DNA of 6,565 bases, taken from the NCBI GenBank assembly GCA_903862155.1, contig CAIOXF010000290.1, forward strand, positions 1-6,565, read 5' to 3'. Numbering within the stretch: the first letter of the stretch is position 1; every line of letters begins with the position of its first letter. Source of the stretch: an uncultured cyanobacterium (GTDB taxonomy: Bacteria; Cyanobacteriota; Cyanobacteriia; PCC-6307; Cyanobiaceae). A model generated the notes under the pieces. It did no database searches. It was not told the origin of the DNA and saw only the letters and a list, made by a program, of their open reading frames with translations. Below are positions 1 to 4,154 of this stretch, one piece after another. Both the position numbers and the translations under genes were made by a program.

Positions 1-118
1 CTGACGGCCTTCCTGACGGCCTGCTGCAAGCCAGTCCTGCGCTGCCCGCGTGTGGCGCAGCTCCTCCATGGGAATGCCAGCAATCACCATGATCTCCTCG
101 TTTGTGAGATGGGGAAGC
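1..118 (-). pseudogene. Rpn-family/DUF4351 protein fragment, runs off the left edge
   Basis: The minus strand translates to a stretch containing EEIMVIAGIPMEELRHTRAA and then AGRQEGRQ at the window edge. It closely matches the middle of the open Rpn/DUF4351 gene at the right end of the window (EAEIMVIAGIPREEIRHTRA, then RQEG repeats) and the decayed copy at 3271-3676. Upstream homology stops near 115, at the FPHLTN segment, where a dispersed intergenic repeat begins. The N-terminal nuclease part is therefore missing. The 3' end, including any DUF4351 domain, lies outside the window. I read it as a truncated gene copy left by rearrangement. It has no convincing start codon of its own and is probably not expressed as a functional protein. 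Confidence 0.75.
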
Positions 119-137
119 CCCAACGGTGGCTGCGCAG
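111..137. repeat. Partial copy of intergenic repeat module Q
   Basis: The plus strand carries GCCCCAACGGTGGCTGCGCAG. The segment at about 3098-3119 is nearly identical (CCCCCAACGGCGGCTGCGCAG), and 1991-2005 is related. In the two longer copies this module is followed by a conserved CTCAACGTCGGCAGCGGTG stretch, which is missing here. The copy sits exactly where the Rpn fragment loses homology, so it marks a rearrangement junction. Confidence 0.5.
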
Positions 138-154
138 GGCTGTGGTGCCCTCGG

Positions 155-217
155 TCAGGGCAGCATCCGGCCCGCCAGTTGCTGCAGCCGCTGATCCGCG
201 GTGAGCAAAACGACCAT
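155..217 (-). pseudogene. Duplicated 3' tail of a vapC gene
   Basis: Read on the minus strand this gives MVVLLTADQRLQQLAGRMLP and a TGA stop at 155-157. It is nearly the same as the last residues of the VapC at 2132-2521 (AVLLTADQRLQQLAGQVLP). DNA similarity covers about 145-208 with only a few mismatches, so the duplication or gene-conversion event looks fairly recent. The fragment includes the TAD motif that carries the last acidic residue of the PIN fold but nothing upstream of it. Its ATG follows the stop of the intact vapC at 218 with no gap (TGA then ATG), making a 20-codon mini-frame. That frame is probably an accident of the junction. Confidence 0.7.
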
Positions 218-622
218 TCATGGGCTCTTAACTCTTGGCTGAAGATTGAGTTGCCCGGCAACTCGGGCCAGGTGCCGATCAAAACTGATCAATGCGCCAC
301 ATCCTTCGCTGCGAGCCAAGTGGAGCGCATCGGCAAAGTCCATTCCCTGCCGGTGCCACTCCAAGGCTCGCCTCACGAGCTCTTCCTGCTCAAGATGGAG
401 ATGGCGAATGGCCAGCAGCCCCTCAAAAGCCGAGATCACCGTCTCACGCGGCAACTTGTAGGCCCCACGCAACACCCATTCCAGCTCCAGCACCACGGTG
501 AACGGCACAAAACAGGCAGCACTGGCATCGATCAGCGCTGCCGCCTGCTCGGCTTGAGCCGGATCGTCGTTCACCAGCAGGCGCACCAGCACGTTGGTGT
601 CGAGCGCCACAGGCAAACTCAT
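218..622 (-). CDS. vapC: VapC-type PIN-domain ribonuclease toxin (module 1)
   Basis: This 134-residue protein has the length and pattern of VapC toxins, which are Mg2+-dependent endoribonucleases that cut tRNA, rRNA or mRNA when the antitoxin is lost. The PIN acidic residues are visible: D8 in ALDTNVLVR, E46/E48 in LELEWVLRG, D95 and D98 in DFADALH, and D115 in ISFDRHLA. The ATG at 622 overlaps the antitoxin stop by four bases (ATGA), the usual antitoxin-first translational coupling. I see no frameshift or lost catalytic residue, so the toxin should be active if made. Directly after its stop lies the tail of a different vapC, so the 3' flank has been rearranged. The family call is firm; the RNA target cannot be read from sequence. 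Confidence 0.93.
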   Translation of the reverse strand: MSLPVALDTNVLVRLLVNDDPAQAEQAAALIDASAACFVPFTVVLELEWVLRGAYKLPRETVISAFEGLLAIRHLHLEQEELVRRALEWHRQGMDFADALHLARSEGCGALISFDRHLARVAGQLNLQPRVKSP

Positions 623-861
623 GCTTCGGCGAAGAGAGCCGGATCCATCTGCTCCAAGCTCAACGGTGGCCCCTGGTATCCAGTGCAGCCGATCAAGGCG
701 CGGGCAGAGCGGCTTTTCTCGCGGCGCTCAGGAACCAGGCGCAGCCCATCCGCTTCCAGGCTCAGCGCCAGCCGGTCGCCTGGCTGTAGACCCAACAGCT
801 GACGCAACCTTGCTGGAATCACCAGCTGGCCCTTGGATGACAGGGTGAGCAATGCATCCAT
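619..861 (-). CDS. vapB: AbrB/MazE-type antitoxin VapB (module 1)
   Basis: This 80-residue protein opens with the swapped-hairpin AbrB signature, SSKGQLVIPARLRQLLGLQP at residues 8-27, then GDRLALSLEADGLRLVP. The charged and flexible C-terminus (about 48-80) is where such antitoxins usually wrap around and block the PIN toxin. I chose the ATG at 861 over the adjacent GTG at 864 because an AGGG sits seven bases before the ATG. It is the first gene of a two-gene operon with vapC and overlaps it by four bases. A perfect inverted repeat begins 12 bases upstream, which fits autorepression by VapB alone or by the VapBC complex. It appears intact. Confidence 0.9.
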   Translation of the reverse strand: MDALLTLSSKGQLVIPARLRQLLGLQPGDRLALSLEADGLRLVPERREKSRSARALIGCTGYQGPPLSLEQMDPALFAEA

Positions 862-873
862 CACCGTGCCCTC

Positions 874-899
874 GAGCGTCTTACCAGTGTAAGACGCTC
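874..899. promoter_or_regulatory. Perfect 11-bp inverted repeat upstream of vapB (candidate operator)
   Basis: GAGCGTCTTAC at 874-884 and GTAAGACGCTC at 889-899 are exact reverse complements around a four-base spacer. The site begins 12 bases upstream of the vapB start, where TA autorepressors usually bind. No T-run follows on either strand, so a terminator is less likely. It also touches the stop (898-900) of the permease remnant lying upstream. Confidence 0.5.
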
Positions 900-950
900 A
901 GATCACATCCGCAAAGCGCTTCTCCTCCGCCGGAACTGGCGGATGCCCCT
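898..950 (-). pseudogene. C-terminal scrap of a Wzm-like ABC-2 polysaccharide export permease (copy 1)
   Basis: In two minus-strand frames separated by a small indel near 925 the translation gives GIRQFRR and then EKRFADVI followed by TGA. Together these resemble the usual end of O-antigen or capsule ABC-2 export permeases (a YFRRMEKxFADVI-type tail after the last membrane helix). The break is explained by loss of one base. Only about 17 residues remain, and they are joined upstream to an unrelated UDP-glucose dehydrogenase piece. A second copy of this gene's end occurs at 2814-2880 (GVRQFRRMDKRLAEMG), which supports the reading. Confidence 0.6.
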
Positions 951-995
951 GCCCAGTTTGGGTTCAAGCGATCTGCCGCTACCCTGGCGATTCAC

Positions 996-1133
996 CGGCA
1001 GCCGGCTCAGATCGGCATCGTTCCAGGCCTCAATCCCCTCGGCGTTGAGATCCACCACCGTCACCTGGATCCCGGGGCAACGATCGGCGATCACCGCCAG
1101 CGTGGCCCCGCCCCCATAGCCTGCGCCGTAGCC
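996..1133 (-). pseudogene. N-terminal fragment of UDP-glucose 6-dehydrogenase
   Basis: The minus frame reads YGAGYGGGATLAVIADRCPG, then IQVTVVDLNAEGIEAWNDAD and LSRLPV. This matches the start of UDP-glucose dehydrogenase, which oxidises UDP-glucose to UDP-glucuronate with NAD+: a Rossmann GAGYVGGPTMAVIA loop, the second strand ending in the NAD-binding acidic residue (VVDLN), and the DLxxLPVYEPGL segment. Homology ends just before YEPGL, so about 45 of some 450 residues remain. Upstream the sequence runs into a small dispersed repeat and downstream into the permease scrap. The Rossmann loop has V-to-G and P-to-A changes (GAGYGGGA), consistent with decay. It was probably once part of a surface-polysaccharide precursor pathway. 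Confidence 0.75.
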
Positions 1134-1160
1134 GAAGGCTTCTCGCGAAGCGAGTTGCAG
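1130..1160 (+). repeat. Small dispersed repeat, variant copy (copy A)
   Basis: AGCCGAAGGCTTCT at 1130-1143 is the same 14-bp core found on the opposite strand at 3001-3027 and 3834-3860. Beyond the core the sequence diverges (CGCGAAGCGAGTTGC here, GCGYAGCAGTAGG there), so it is a subfamily or an eroded copy. It lies at the 5' breakpoint of the UDP-glucose dehydrogenase remnant, between that piece and the oxidoreductase scrap. Confidence 0.55.
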
Positions 1161-1164
1161 CACA

Positions 1165-1262
1165 GCGTGGTGCTCTGGGCGCTCCTGCTCTCCAGCGGCC
1201 CCAGCAGCCAATCCAGCAGGTCCACGTCATGGCTGGCCAGGCTCATCAGGGCCCACCAGAGG
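1165..1262 (-). pseudogene. Possible Gfo/Idh/MocA oxidoreductase scrap
   Basis: The minus frame contains ALMSLASHDVDLLDWLLGPL then ESRSAQSTT. This resembles the GGxLxDLGSHxxDLLRWLLGP segment of Gfo/Idh/MocA sugar dehydrogenases, where the His and Asp belong to the active-site helix. About 30 residues are recognisable with no start or end, and no other part of the family is visible nearby. These enzymes often sit in nucleotide-sugar clusters, in keeping with the neighbouring polysaccharide remnants. The assignment rests on one motif and is tentative. Confidence 0.45.
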
Positions 1263-1286
1263 GTTGGGGGCTGTGAGCACTTTCGA

Positions 1287-1538
1287 TTAATCGCGCCGCA
1301 GAGGGCTGAGTGAGGCCCCCAGCACGGTTCCCATCAAACCGATGGCGAGCTTCTGGAGGTCTGGTGCCTGTCGCGAGTCAGTCACGATGCGAAATCCACC
1401 AAGCAGGACCAGAAGAGTGACCAAAGCCGCCAGAGAGAAACGCAACAGCTCAAGTCGCTCGCCATGGTTCTGGGCCGAATACTCCAACCAGTCCTGAGCC
1501 AGATCGATCTGAGGAGGATTGGGTCTGGAGGCTGGCAT
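1287..1538 (-). CDS. Small two-segment membrane protein of unknown function
   Basis: This 83-residue protein has a polar N-terminus (about 1-31, rich in Pro, Gln, Glu) and two hydrophobic stretches, about 33-52 (RFSLAALVTLLVLLGGFRIV) and 62-80 (QKLAIGLMGTVLGASLSPL). They are joined by a short charged loop (TDSRQAPD), and the protein ends in RRD. A two-helix inner-membrane hairpin is the simplest reading. I do not recognise a named family. Its ATG overlaps the TGA of the upstream ribbon-helix-helix gene by one base (TGATG), so the two are translationally coupled. A DNA-binding protein directly ahead of a tiny membrane protein recalls toxin-antitoxin order, but no toxicity can be inferred from the sequence alone. 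Confidence 0.75.
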   Translation of the reverse strand: MPASRPNPPQIDLAQDWLEYSAQNHGERLELLRFSLAALVTLLVLLGGFRIVTDSRQAPDLQKLAIGLMGTVLGASLSPLRRD

Positions 1539-1744
1539 CAGAAATTCACGAGTTCGCGCTCAGTGCCCTCTTTGGATCGCAGGATCACATGGCCTTGTTG
1601 CCCTTCTTCCTGCTTGACGGTTTTGTAAAGGGCAATAGCACGCCGAAACACCTCAGCGCGCGTGAGACCAGAGGCGCGTGCGACCTGATCAAAGTCATCG
1701 GCCAGGCGCTGGTTGAGGCGTACCTCAAAGCGGGTGTCACTCAT
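1538..1744 (-). CDS. Ribbon-helix-helix (CopG/Arc-like) DNA-binding protein
   Basis: The longest open frame starts at 1999, but the protein fold begins at the ATG at 1744, giving 68 residues. Residues 3-10 (DTRFEVRL) form the ribbon strand. Helix 1 covers about 11-25 (NQRLADDFDQVARAS) and helix 2 about 29-42 (RAEVFRRAIALYKT). A C-terminal tail, HVILRSKEGTERELVNF, is typical of one CopG-like subgroup and may form a further strand. The upstream part of the long frame is repeat and epimerase debris, so the short start is preferred, although no good Shine-Dalgarno sequence precedes it. A dyad centred 30 bases upstream is a plausible operator. It is probably the autorepressor, and perhaps the antitoxin, of the coupled membrane protein. 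Confidence 0.8.
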   Translation of the reverse strand: MSDTRFEVRLNQRLADDFDQVARASGLTRAEVFRRAIALYKTVKQEEGQQGHVILRSKEGTERELVNF

Positions 1745-1766
1745 GGGGCAAGGATCTGTTACGGAC

Positions 1767-1782
1767 GCTTGTACGGACAAGC
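1767..1782. promoter_or_regulatory. Inverted repeat upstream of the ribbon-helix-helix gene (candidate operator)
   Basis: GCTTGT and ACAAGC flank ACGG at 1767-1782, 22 bases upstream of the start at 1744. The heptamer TACGGAC also occurs twice, at 1760-1766 and 1772-1778. Ribbon-helix-helix dimers bind short inverted or tandem sites next to their own start, so autoregulation is a reasonable inference. On the minus strand TATGCT at 1785-1780 could act as a weak -10 element overlapping the dyad. Confidence 0.35.
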
Positions 1783-1831
1783 ATAGGTCGTTTGATCGGC
1801 TGAGCCGTGGGCTCCGGGCTTCAAAGCAGAA

Positions 1832-1885
1832 CCAGCCGCACTCCAACAGTTCCACCCATTCGGATTTGGCGCGCACCGTCACCCA
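1832..1885 (-). pseudogene. Scrap of UDP-GlcNAc 2-epimerase (WecB-like)
   Basis: The minus frame reads WVTVRAKSEWVELLECGW. This resembles the CVTVRDETEWVELVEAGWN segment near the C-terminus of hydrolytic and non-hydrolytic UDP-N-acetylglucosamine 2-epimerases, enzymes of surface-polysaccharide precursor supply. Only 18 residues remain. On the upstream side the sequence switches into a dispersed repeat that recurs at 5825. On the downstream side it degenerates into the leader of the ribbon-helix-helix gene. The motif match is good but short, so confidence is moderate. Confidence 0.5.
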
Positions 1886-2079
1886 GGGGGTGCAGGGAGG
1901 CAGCTCGTGCGGCAATCCAGGGCTGCGAGGGCTTGCCGGCAGGCGGCGGCTCAGGGTTTCGTTCGGGCTGGGAGGGGGCGGCTCCGGGGGAAGACCCAAC
2001 GGTGGTACCGCTGCTCAACGTCGGCAGCGGTGCCAACGGCACTGTCGAGGTCCTGTACAGGCTGTACGGAATCCTGACG
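1882..2079. repeat. Composite intergenic repeat, most complete copy (modules R-P-Q-hairpin)
   Basis: Four modules follow one another on the plus strand, and each recurs elsewhere in the window. R (1882-1919) matches 5825-5862 at 36 of 38 positions. P (1933-1978, with TTCGTTCGGGCTGGG) matches 4810-4855. Q (about 1986-2050, with CTCAACGTCGGCAGCGGTG) matches about 3091-3150. The closing palindrome GTACAG-G-CTGTAC (2055-2067) shares its apex with hairpins at 3177-3189 and 5784-5796. With the epimerase scrap, this accounts for most of the 387-base gap between the ribbon-helix-helix gene and the next vapC. I see no gene in it. Confidence 0.65.
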
Positions 2080-2131
2080 CTGCTCTGGCCTTGCCGTACC
2101 CATCCATCGCTCAGGGCCGTAGCGCGCTCGG

Positions 2132-2521
2132 TCAGGGGAGCACCTGGCCCGCCAGCTGCTGCAGCCGCTGATCCGCGGTGAGCAGCACGGCCGCTTCGCG
2201 CCGGGCCAGCGCCAGGTAAAGGCAGTCGTACACGGGATGATCGAGGTGGCAAGCCAGGGACAGTGCTTCCACCTGCAGATGGCGGTCGGGTTCGATCACA
2301 TCCACCAGCTGCGCTGCCCTGCTCAGGCGCTGCTGCACGCCGGCGGCGGCCAGCTGGCCAGCCCGTTGCAGGCGCCACAGGGCATTGGCCACCTCGGTGA
2401 GCATCAGCTCGGGAGCAAGCACCAGATCGGCATTCAGCACAGCCTCTTGAAAGAAGGCCGACTGCTCAGCCCCCTCGATGATCCGGACCACCGCCGAGGC
2501 ATCCAGAACCAGGCTGGCCAT
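2132..2521 (-). CDS. vapC: VapC/FitB-type PIN-domain ribonuclease toxin (module 2)
   Basis: This 129-residue protein keeps all four PIN acidic positions: D7 in LVLDASAVV, E43 in MLTEVANALW, D99 in VYDCLYLALA and D117 in LLTADQRL. It should be a metal-dependent endoribonuclease toxin held inactive by the antitoxin encoded just ahead of it. The ATG at 2521 follows the antitoxin TGA after one base, so the pair is translationally coupled. The VYDCLYLALA motif and a ribbon-helix-helix partner place it nearer the FitAB/VapBC branch than module 1. Its 3' end has been copied to 155-217. No lesion is visible, and I consider it a working gene. Confidence 0.93.
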   Translation of the reverse strand: MASLVLDASAVVRIIEGAEQSAFFQEAVLNADLVLAPELMLTEVANALWRLQRAGQLAAAGVQQRLSRAAQLVDVIEPDRHLQVEALSLACHLDHPVYDCLYLALARREAAVLLTADQRLQQLAGQVLP

Positions 2522-2522
2522 C

Positions 2523-2768
2523 TCAGCGGGACCGGTCCTGGCGAATCAACTCCTCCGGAGAGGGATCAAAGGCCCGCCTTCCCTGGTCTTCCGCCAGGGC
2601 CTGAAGGTCGGCGAGGGCCTGGCGGCGTCGCTCGCGGGGATCTCCTCCACAGGCTTGCTGCAAATCACTGAGGGCCTGCTGGCTCAGGCTGCGATGGTGC
2701 CGTCGCGCCCTCAGTTGCAACTGTTGGTGCAGGGGATCGGGTAGATCGCGGATCTGGAGCGTGGCCAC
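2523..2768 (-). CDS. vapB: FitA-like ribbon-helix-helix antitoxin VapB (module 2)
   Basis: From the GTG at 2768 the protein is 81 residues and opens with ATLQIRDLPDPLHQQLQLRA, the FitA/CopG ribbon strand and first helix, followed by SLSQQALSDLQQ for helix 2. Residues 41-81 are charged (RERRRQALADLQALAEDQG, then SPEELIRQDRSR) and suit wrapping around the PIN toxin. An in-frame ATG at 2795, four bases after an AGG, would add nine residues (starting MHAACW). I prefer the GTG because family members normally begin with the strand, but the choice is not certain. The stop lies one base before vapC. TGCATGCA at 2787-2794 and TACTAT at 2799-2794 (minus strand) are weak operator and -10 candidates. Confidence 0.85.
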   Translation of the reverse strand: MATLQIRDLPDPLHQQLQLRARRHHRSLSQQALSDLQQACGGDPRERRRQALADLQALAEDQGRRAFDPSPEELIRQDRSR

Positions 2769-2813
2769 GACGGGGAGCCAGCAGGCTGCATGCATAGTAC
2801 CTGCACTTTTCTG

Positions 2814-3079
2814 TCAGCCCATCTCCGCCAAGCGCTTGTCCATGCGCCGGAACTGGCGCACGCCCGTCATCGCCAGCAGCGCCACTGAAACCACACCATC
2901 AATCCCGCCAGGATCACAAACGAGATCAGGACGTCGAACAGGACGTTGAAAAAGCTGGTGATCACTGCCACCGCCGGCACGATCAGCCGCTGGACAGCCA
3001 CCTACTGCTACGCAGAAGCCTTCGGCTCGGTGAGCAGGTTCGCATTGCTGATCAGGCTGTCGGAGCAGCTGCTCAGCGC
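2814..3079 (-). pseudogene. Decayed Wzm-like ABC-2 polysaccharide export permease (copy 2)
   Basis: Reading down the minus strand from 3079 gives ALSSCSDSLISNANLLT, then the inserted small repeat with two in-frame TAG codons, then VAVQRLIVPAVAVITSFF, and later DVLISFVILAGLMVW. After a deletion and frame change near 2885 it gives VALLAMTGVRQFRRMDKRLA with a stop at 2814-2816. The order matches ABC-2 permeases that export O-antigen or capsule with a Wzt ATPase: the SLISNANLL-to-RLIVP loop, a membrane helix, and the FRRMEK-type tail. More than half of an expected 260 or so residues is missing. A near-repeat of GACGT(C/T)GAA around 2930-2950 has added about four residues (FNVL) relative to copy 3. 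Clearly non-functional. Confidence 0.75.
3001..3027 (-). repeat. Small dispersed repeat inserted in the permease gene (copy B)
   Basis: On the minus strand this reads AGCCGAAGGCTTCTGCG, then TAGCAGTAGG. It differs from the copy at 3834-3860 by one base in 27. Removing the 24 bp at 3002-3025 joins LLTE to VAVQRLIVP in one frame and restores the expected permease order. The repeat therefore appears to have landed in an existing reading frame, bringing stop codons with it. The size and behaviour fit the very small dispersed repeats reported from cyanobacterial genomes. Confidence 0.7.
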
Positions 3080-3200
3080 CGGGCGGCTCAGGGGGGAGCC
3101 CCCAACGGCGGCTGCGCAGCTCAACGTCGGCAGCGGTGCAAACAGCACTGTTCAGGTTCTGTACAGGTCAGGTTCTGTACGGGCTGTACAGAACCTGACG
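3076..3200. repeat. Composite intergenic repeat, copy 2 (modules P-Q-hairpin)
   Basis: The 20 bases at 3076-3095 (GCGCCGGGCGGCTCAGGGGG) are repeated exactly at 5636-5655. They are followed by the Q module (CCCCAACGGCGGCTGCGCAG, then CTCAACGTCGGCAGCGGTGC), which aligns over about 100 bp with 1986-2079. The copy closes with the hairpins at 3152-3198. It sits between the decayed permease and the decayed Rpn gene. From 3201 to 3270 I see nothing beyond a short direct repeat of CGATTCAG. Confidence 0.6.
3152..3198. repeat. 16-bp direct repeat plus perfect 13-bp inverted repeat (strong hairpin)
   Basis: TCAGGTTCTGTACAGG (3152-3167) is followed directly by TCAGGTTCTGTACGGG (3168-3183). TCAGGTTCTGTAC (3168-3180) then pairs perfectly with GTACAGAACCTGA (3186-3198) across a five-base loop, so the inverted arm could pair with either upstream unit. 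No T-run follows on either strand. It lies 73 bases past the stop of the decayed Rpn frame, so a U-tract-free terminator is possible but unproven. Confidence 0.65.
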
Positions 3201-3270
3201 GTGAAAATTGGGGATGGTGCTTCCGGCTCTGGCGATCAGGGCAGCCCCAGGATCGGCCGATTCAGCCGAT

Positions 3271-4014
3271 TCAGTTGTTGGCGGTCAGCCAGGCGGCCAG
3301 GTCGGCCGGGCCCTGGAAATCGAGCAGAGCATCGGCCAGGGCTTCCAGTTGCTCCAGCGGCAGGGCCTGGATCTGGGTGGTGGTGTCGGTGGCGAGGGGG
3401 CCGCAGCGGCGGTTGAGCAGGCGGAGGGTCACCTTGGCTTCACCGAGGGCTTCGCCTTCCTGGCGACCCTCGGCGAGCCACTCCTGCGCTGCGCGGGTGT
3501 GGCGTAATTCCTCGTGGGGGATGCCGGCGATCACCATGATTTCCTCCCTGCTGAGATCTGGAAACCGCTGCATCAACATAGGGAGAACCGCTGCATCCAG
3601 ATCAGGCCGCTTGGCCAGAATCTGCTGACTGCTCGCCGCCAGCTCGCTTTCGGGGCGGATCGGCAGGGTGAGACAGGTTGAGCAACAGCTGCAGGGCTTG
3701 TCTGGGGCCCAGGTTGAGGCGGTTGTGGGGCGTGATCACGAGCACGGCCCAGTGCTCCACCCGGGGGTGCTGGTTTCGGCGCTGCCTGTGGTTTGACGGG
3801 GCCAGAGCACCCCGTCGAGGCGGTGGCTCAGCTCCTACTGCTGCGCAGAAGCCTTCGGCTAGATCTCGAGGGCTTCATAGCGGTAGAGGCTGTCGCCGGG
3901 GGCTGAAGGGTCGAGGCTCAGCGTGTTGGCGGCGGCGGCCGAGCCGGGCAAAAGTGCGCCGATCAGGTCCGGGGCACTTTGGAAGACGCGGTCATACCAG
4001 CAGTCGGTGTTCAA
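3271..4014 (-). pseudogene. Decayed Rpn-family (PD-(D/E)XK) nuclease gene with DUF4351
   Basis: Pieces of one gene lie in order on the minus strand. The N-terminus runs from a TTG at 4014 (NTDCWYDRVFQSAPDLIGAL, then APGDSLYRYEALEI) and is interrupted at 3860 by a small dispersed repeat. It resumes as ELSHRLDGVLWPRQ, which holds the probable catalytic Asp. A deletion then removes the region expected to carry the catalytic E-x-Q/K strand and rejoins at QHPRVEHWAVLVITPH. A further deletion of about 60 bp and an extra base near 3670 shift the frame. From about 3676 to the stop at 3271 the frame is open (LTLPIRPESELAASSQQIL through LNRRCGPLATD to LLDFQGPADLAAWL, the DUF4351 part). Rpn proteins are putative recombination-promoting DNases; this copy cannot make an active one. 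Confidence 0.85.
3834..3860 (-). repeat. Small dispersed repeat inserted in the Rpn gene (copy C)
   Basis: It matches the copy at 3001-3027 in 26 of 27 positions and has the same orientation. It splits the Rpn segment YRYEALEI / ELSHRLDGVLW. Homologous Rpn proteins usually read straight through this junction with about one residue between the two halves (EALEIKELSHRLDG-type). The first codon inside the repeat junction is TAG, so the insertion alone would end translation. Confidence 0.7.
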
Positions 4015-4147
4015 CTTCCGCGAGGCAGCGTGTTTCGGCTTCTGCGTTGCGAGCGGTGTAGGCCGCCTTTTCGGTGGGCGTCATCAACACGGCGACCCGC
4101 TCTGTCGCCCGCTCTGGACTGCGCCGTCGATCCTTTCCGGCCGCCAC
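3992..4147 (-). pseudogene. Truncated ribbon-helix-helix/mobilisation-like small protein coupled to uma2
   Basis: A GTG at 4147, preceded by AAGGG, opens a 51-codon frame beginning MAAGKDRRRSPERATERVAV and LMTPTEKAAYTARNAEAETR. The RVAVLMTPTEKAAYTARA-type start resembles ribbon-helix-helix or MobC-like proteins (strand, then a helix beginning TPxEK). The expected second helix (a GLSxxEYLRR-type segment) is absent. After about residue 40 the frame runs into the 5' end of the decayed Rpn gene and stops at 3992, so the last residues look foreign. The start lies seven bases after the Uma2 stop, with the ribosome site overlapping that stop, so it was probably co-translated with uma2. An intact 51-residue protein cannot be ruled out. 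Confidence 0.5.
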
Positions 4148-4154
4148 GATCCCT

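Noticed and set aside
50..1313. Long plus-strand open frames, for example 50-802 and 852-1313
   Set aside because: They lie antisense to vapBC1 and to the polysaccharide remnants, have composition typical of reverse frames in GC-rich DNA, and show no recognisable motif. The minus-strand genes explain the sequence.
1986..2079. Integron cassette array with attC sites between co-oriented TA genes
   Set aside because: ACCCAAC near 1994 fits the RYYYAAC half of an attC site, but no matching GTTRRRY half follows at a suitable distance, the equivalent places in the other copies do not fit, and no integrase is present.
1821..2378. A 185-codon minus-strand frame overlapping the vapC module 2 tail
   Set aside because: It is rich in Arg, Ala, Pro and Ser, overlaps the clearly real vapC in another frame, and its remainder is the composite repeat.
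3152..3198. CRISPR-like repeats
   Set aside because: The direct repeats are contiguous with no spacers and end in an inverted copy, and no cas gene is present.
4028..4052. Possible fourth copy of the small dispersed repeat (ACGCAGAAGCC on the minus strand)
   Set aside because: Only 11 bases match and the GGCT side of the core is absent; it lies inside the ribbon-helix-helix-like frame and may be coincidence.
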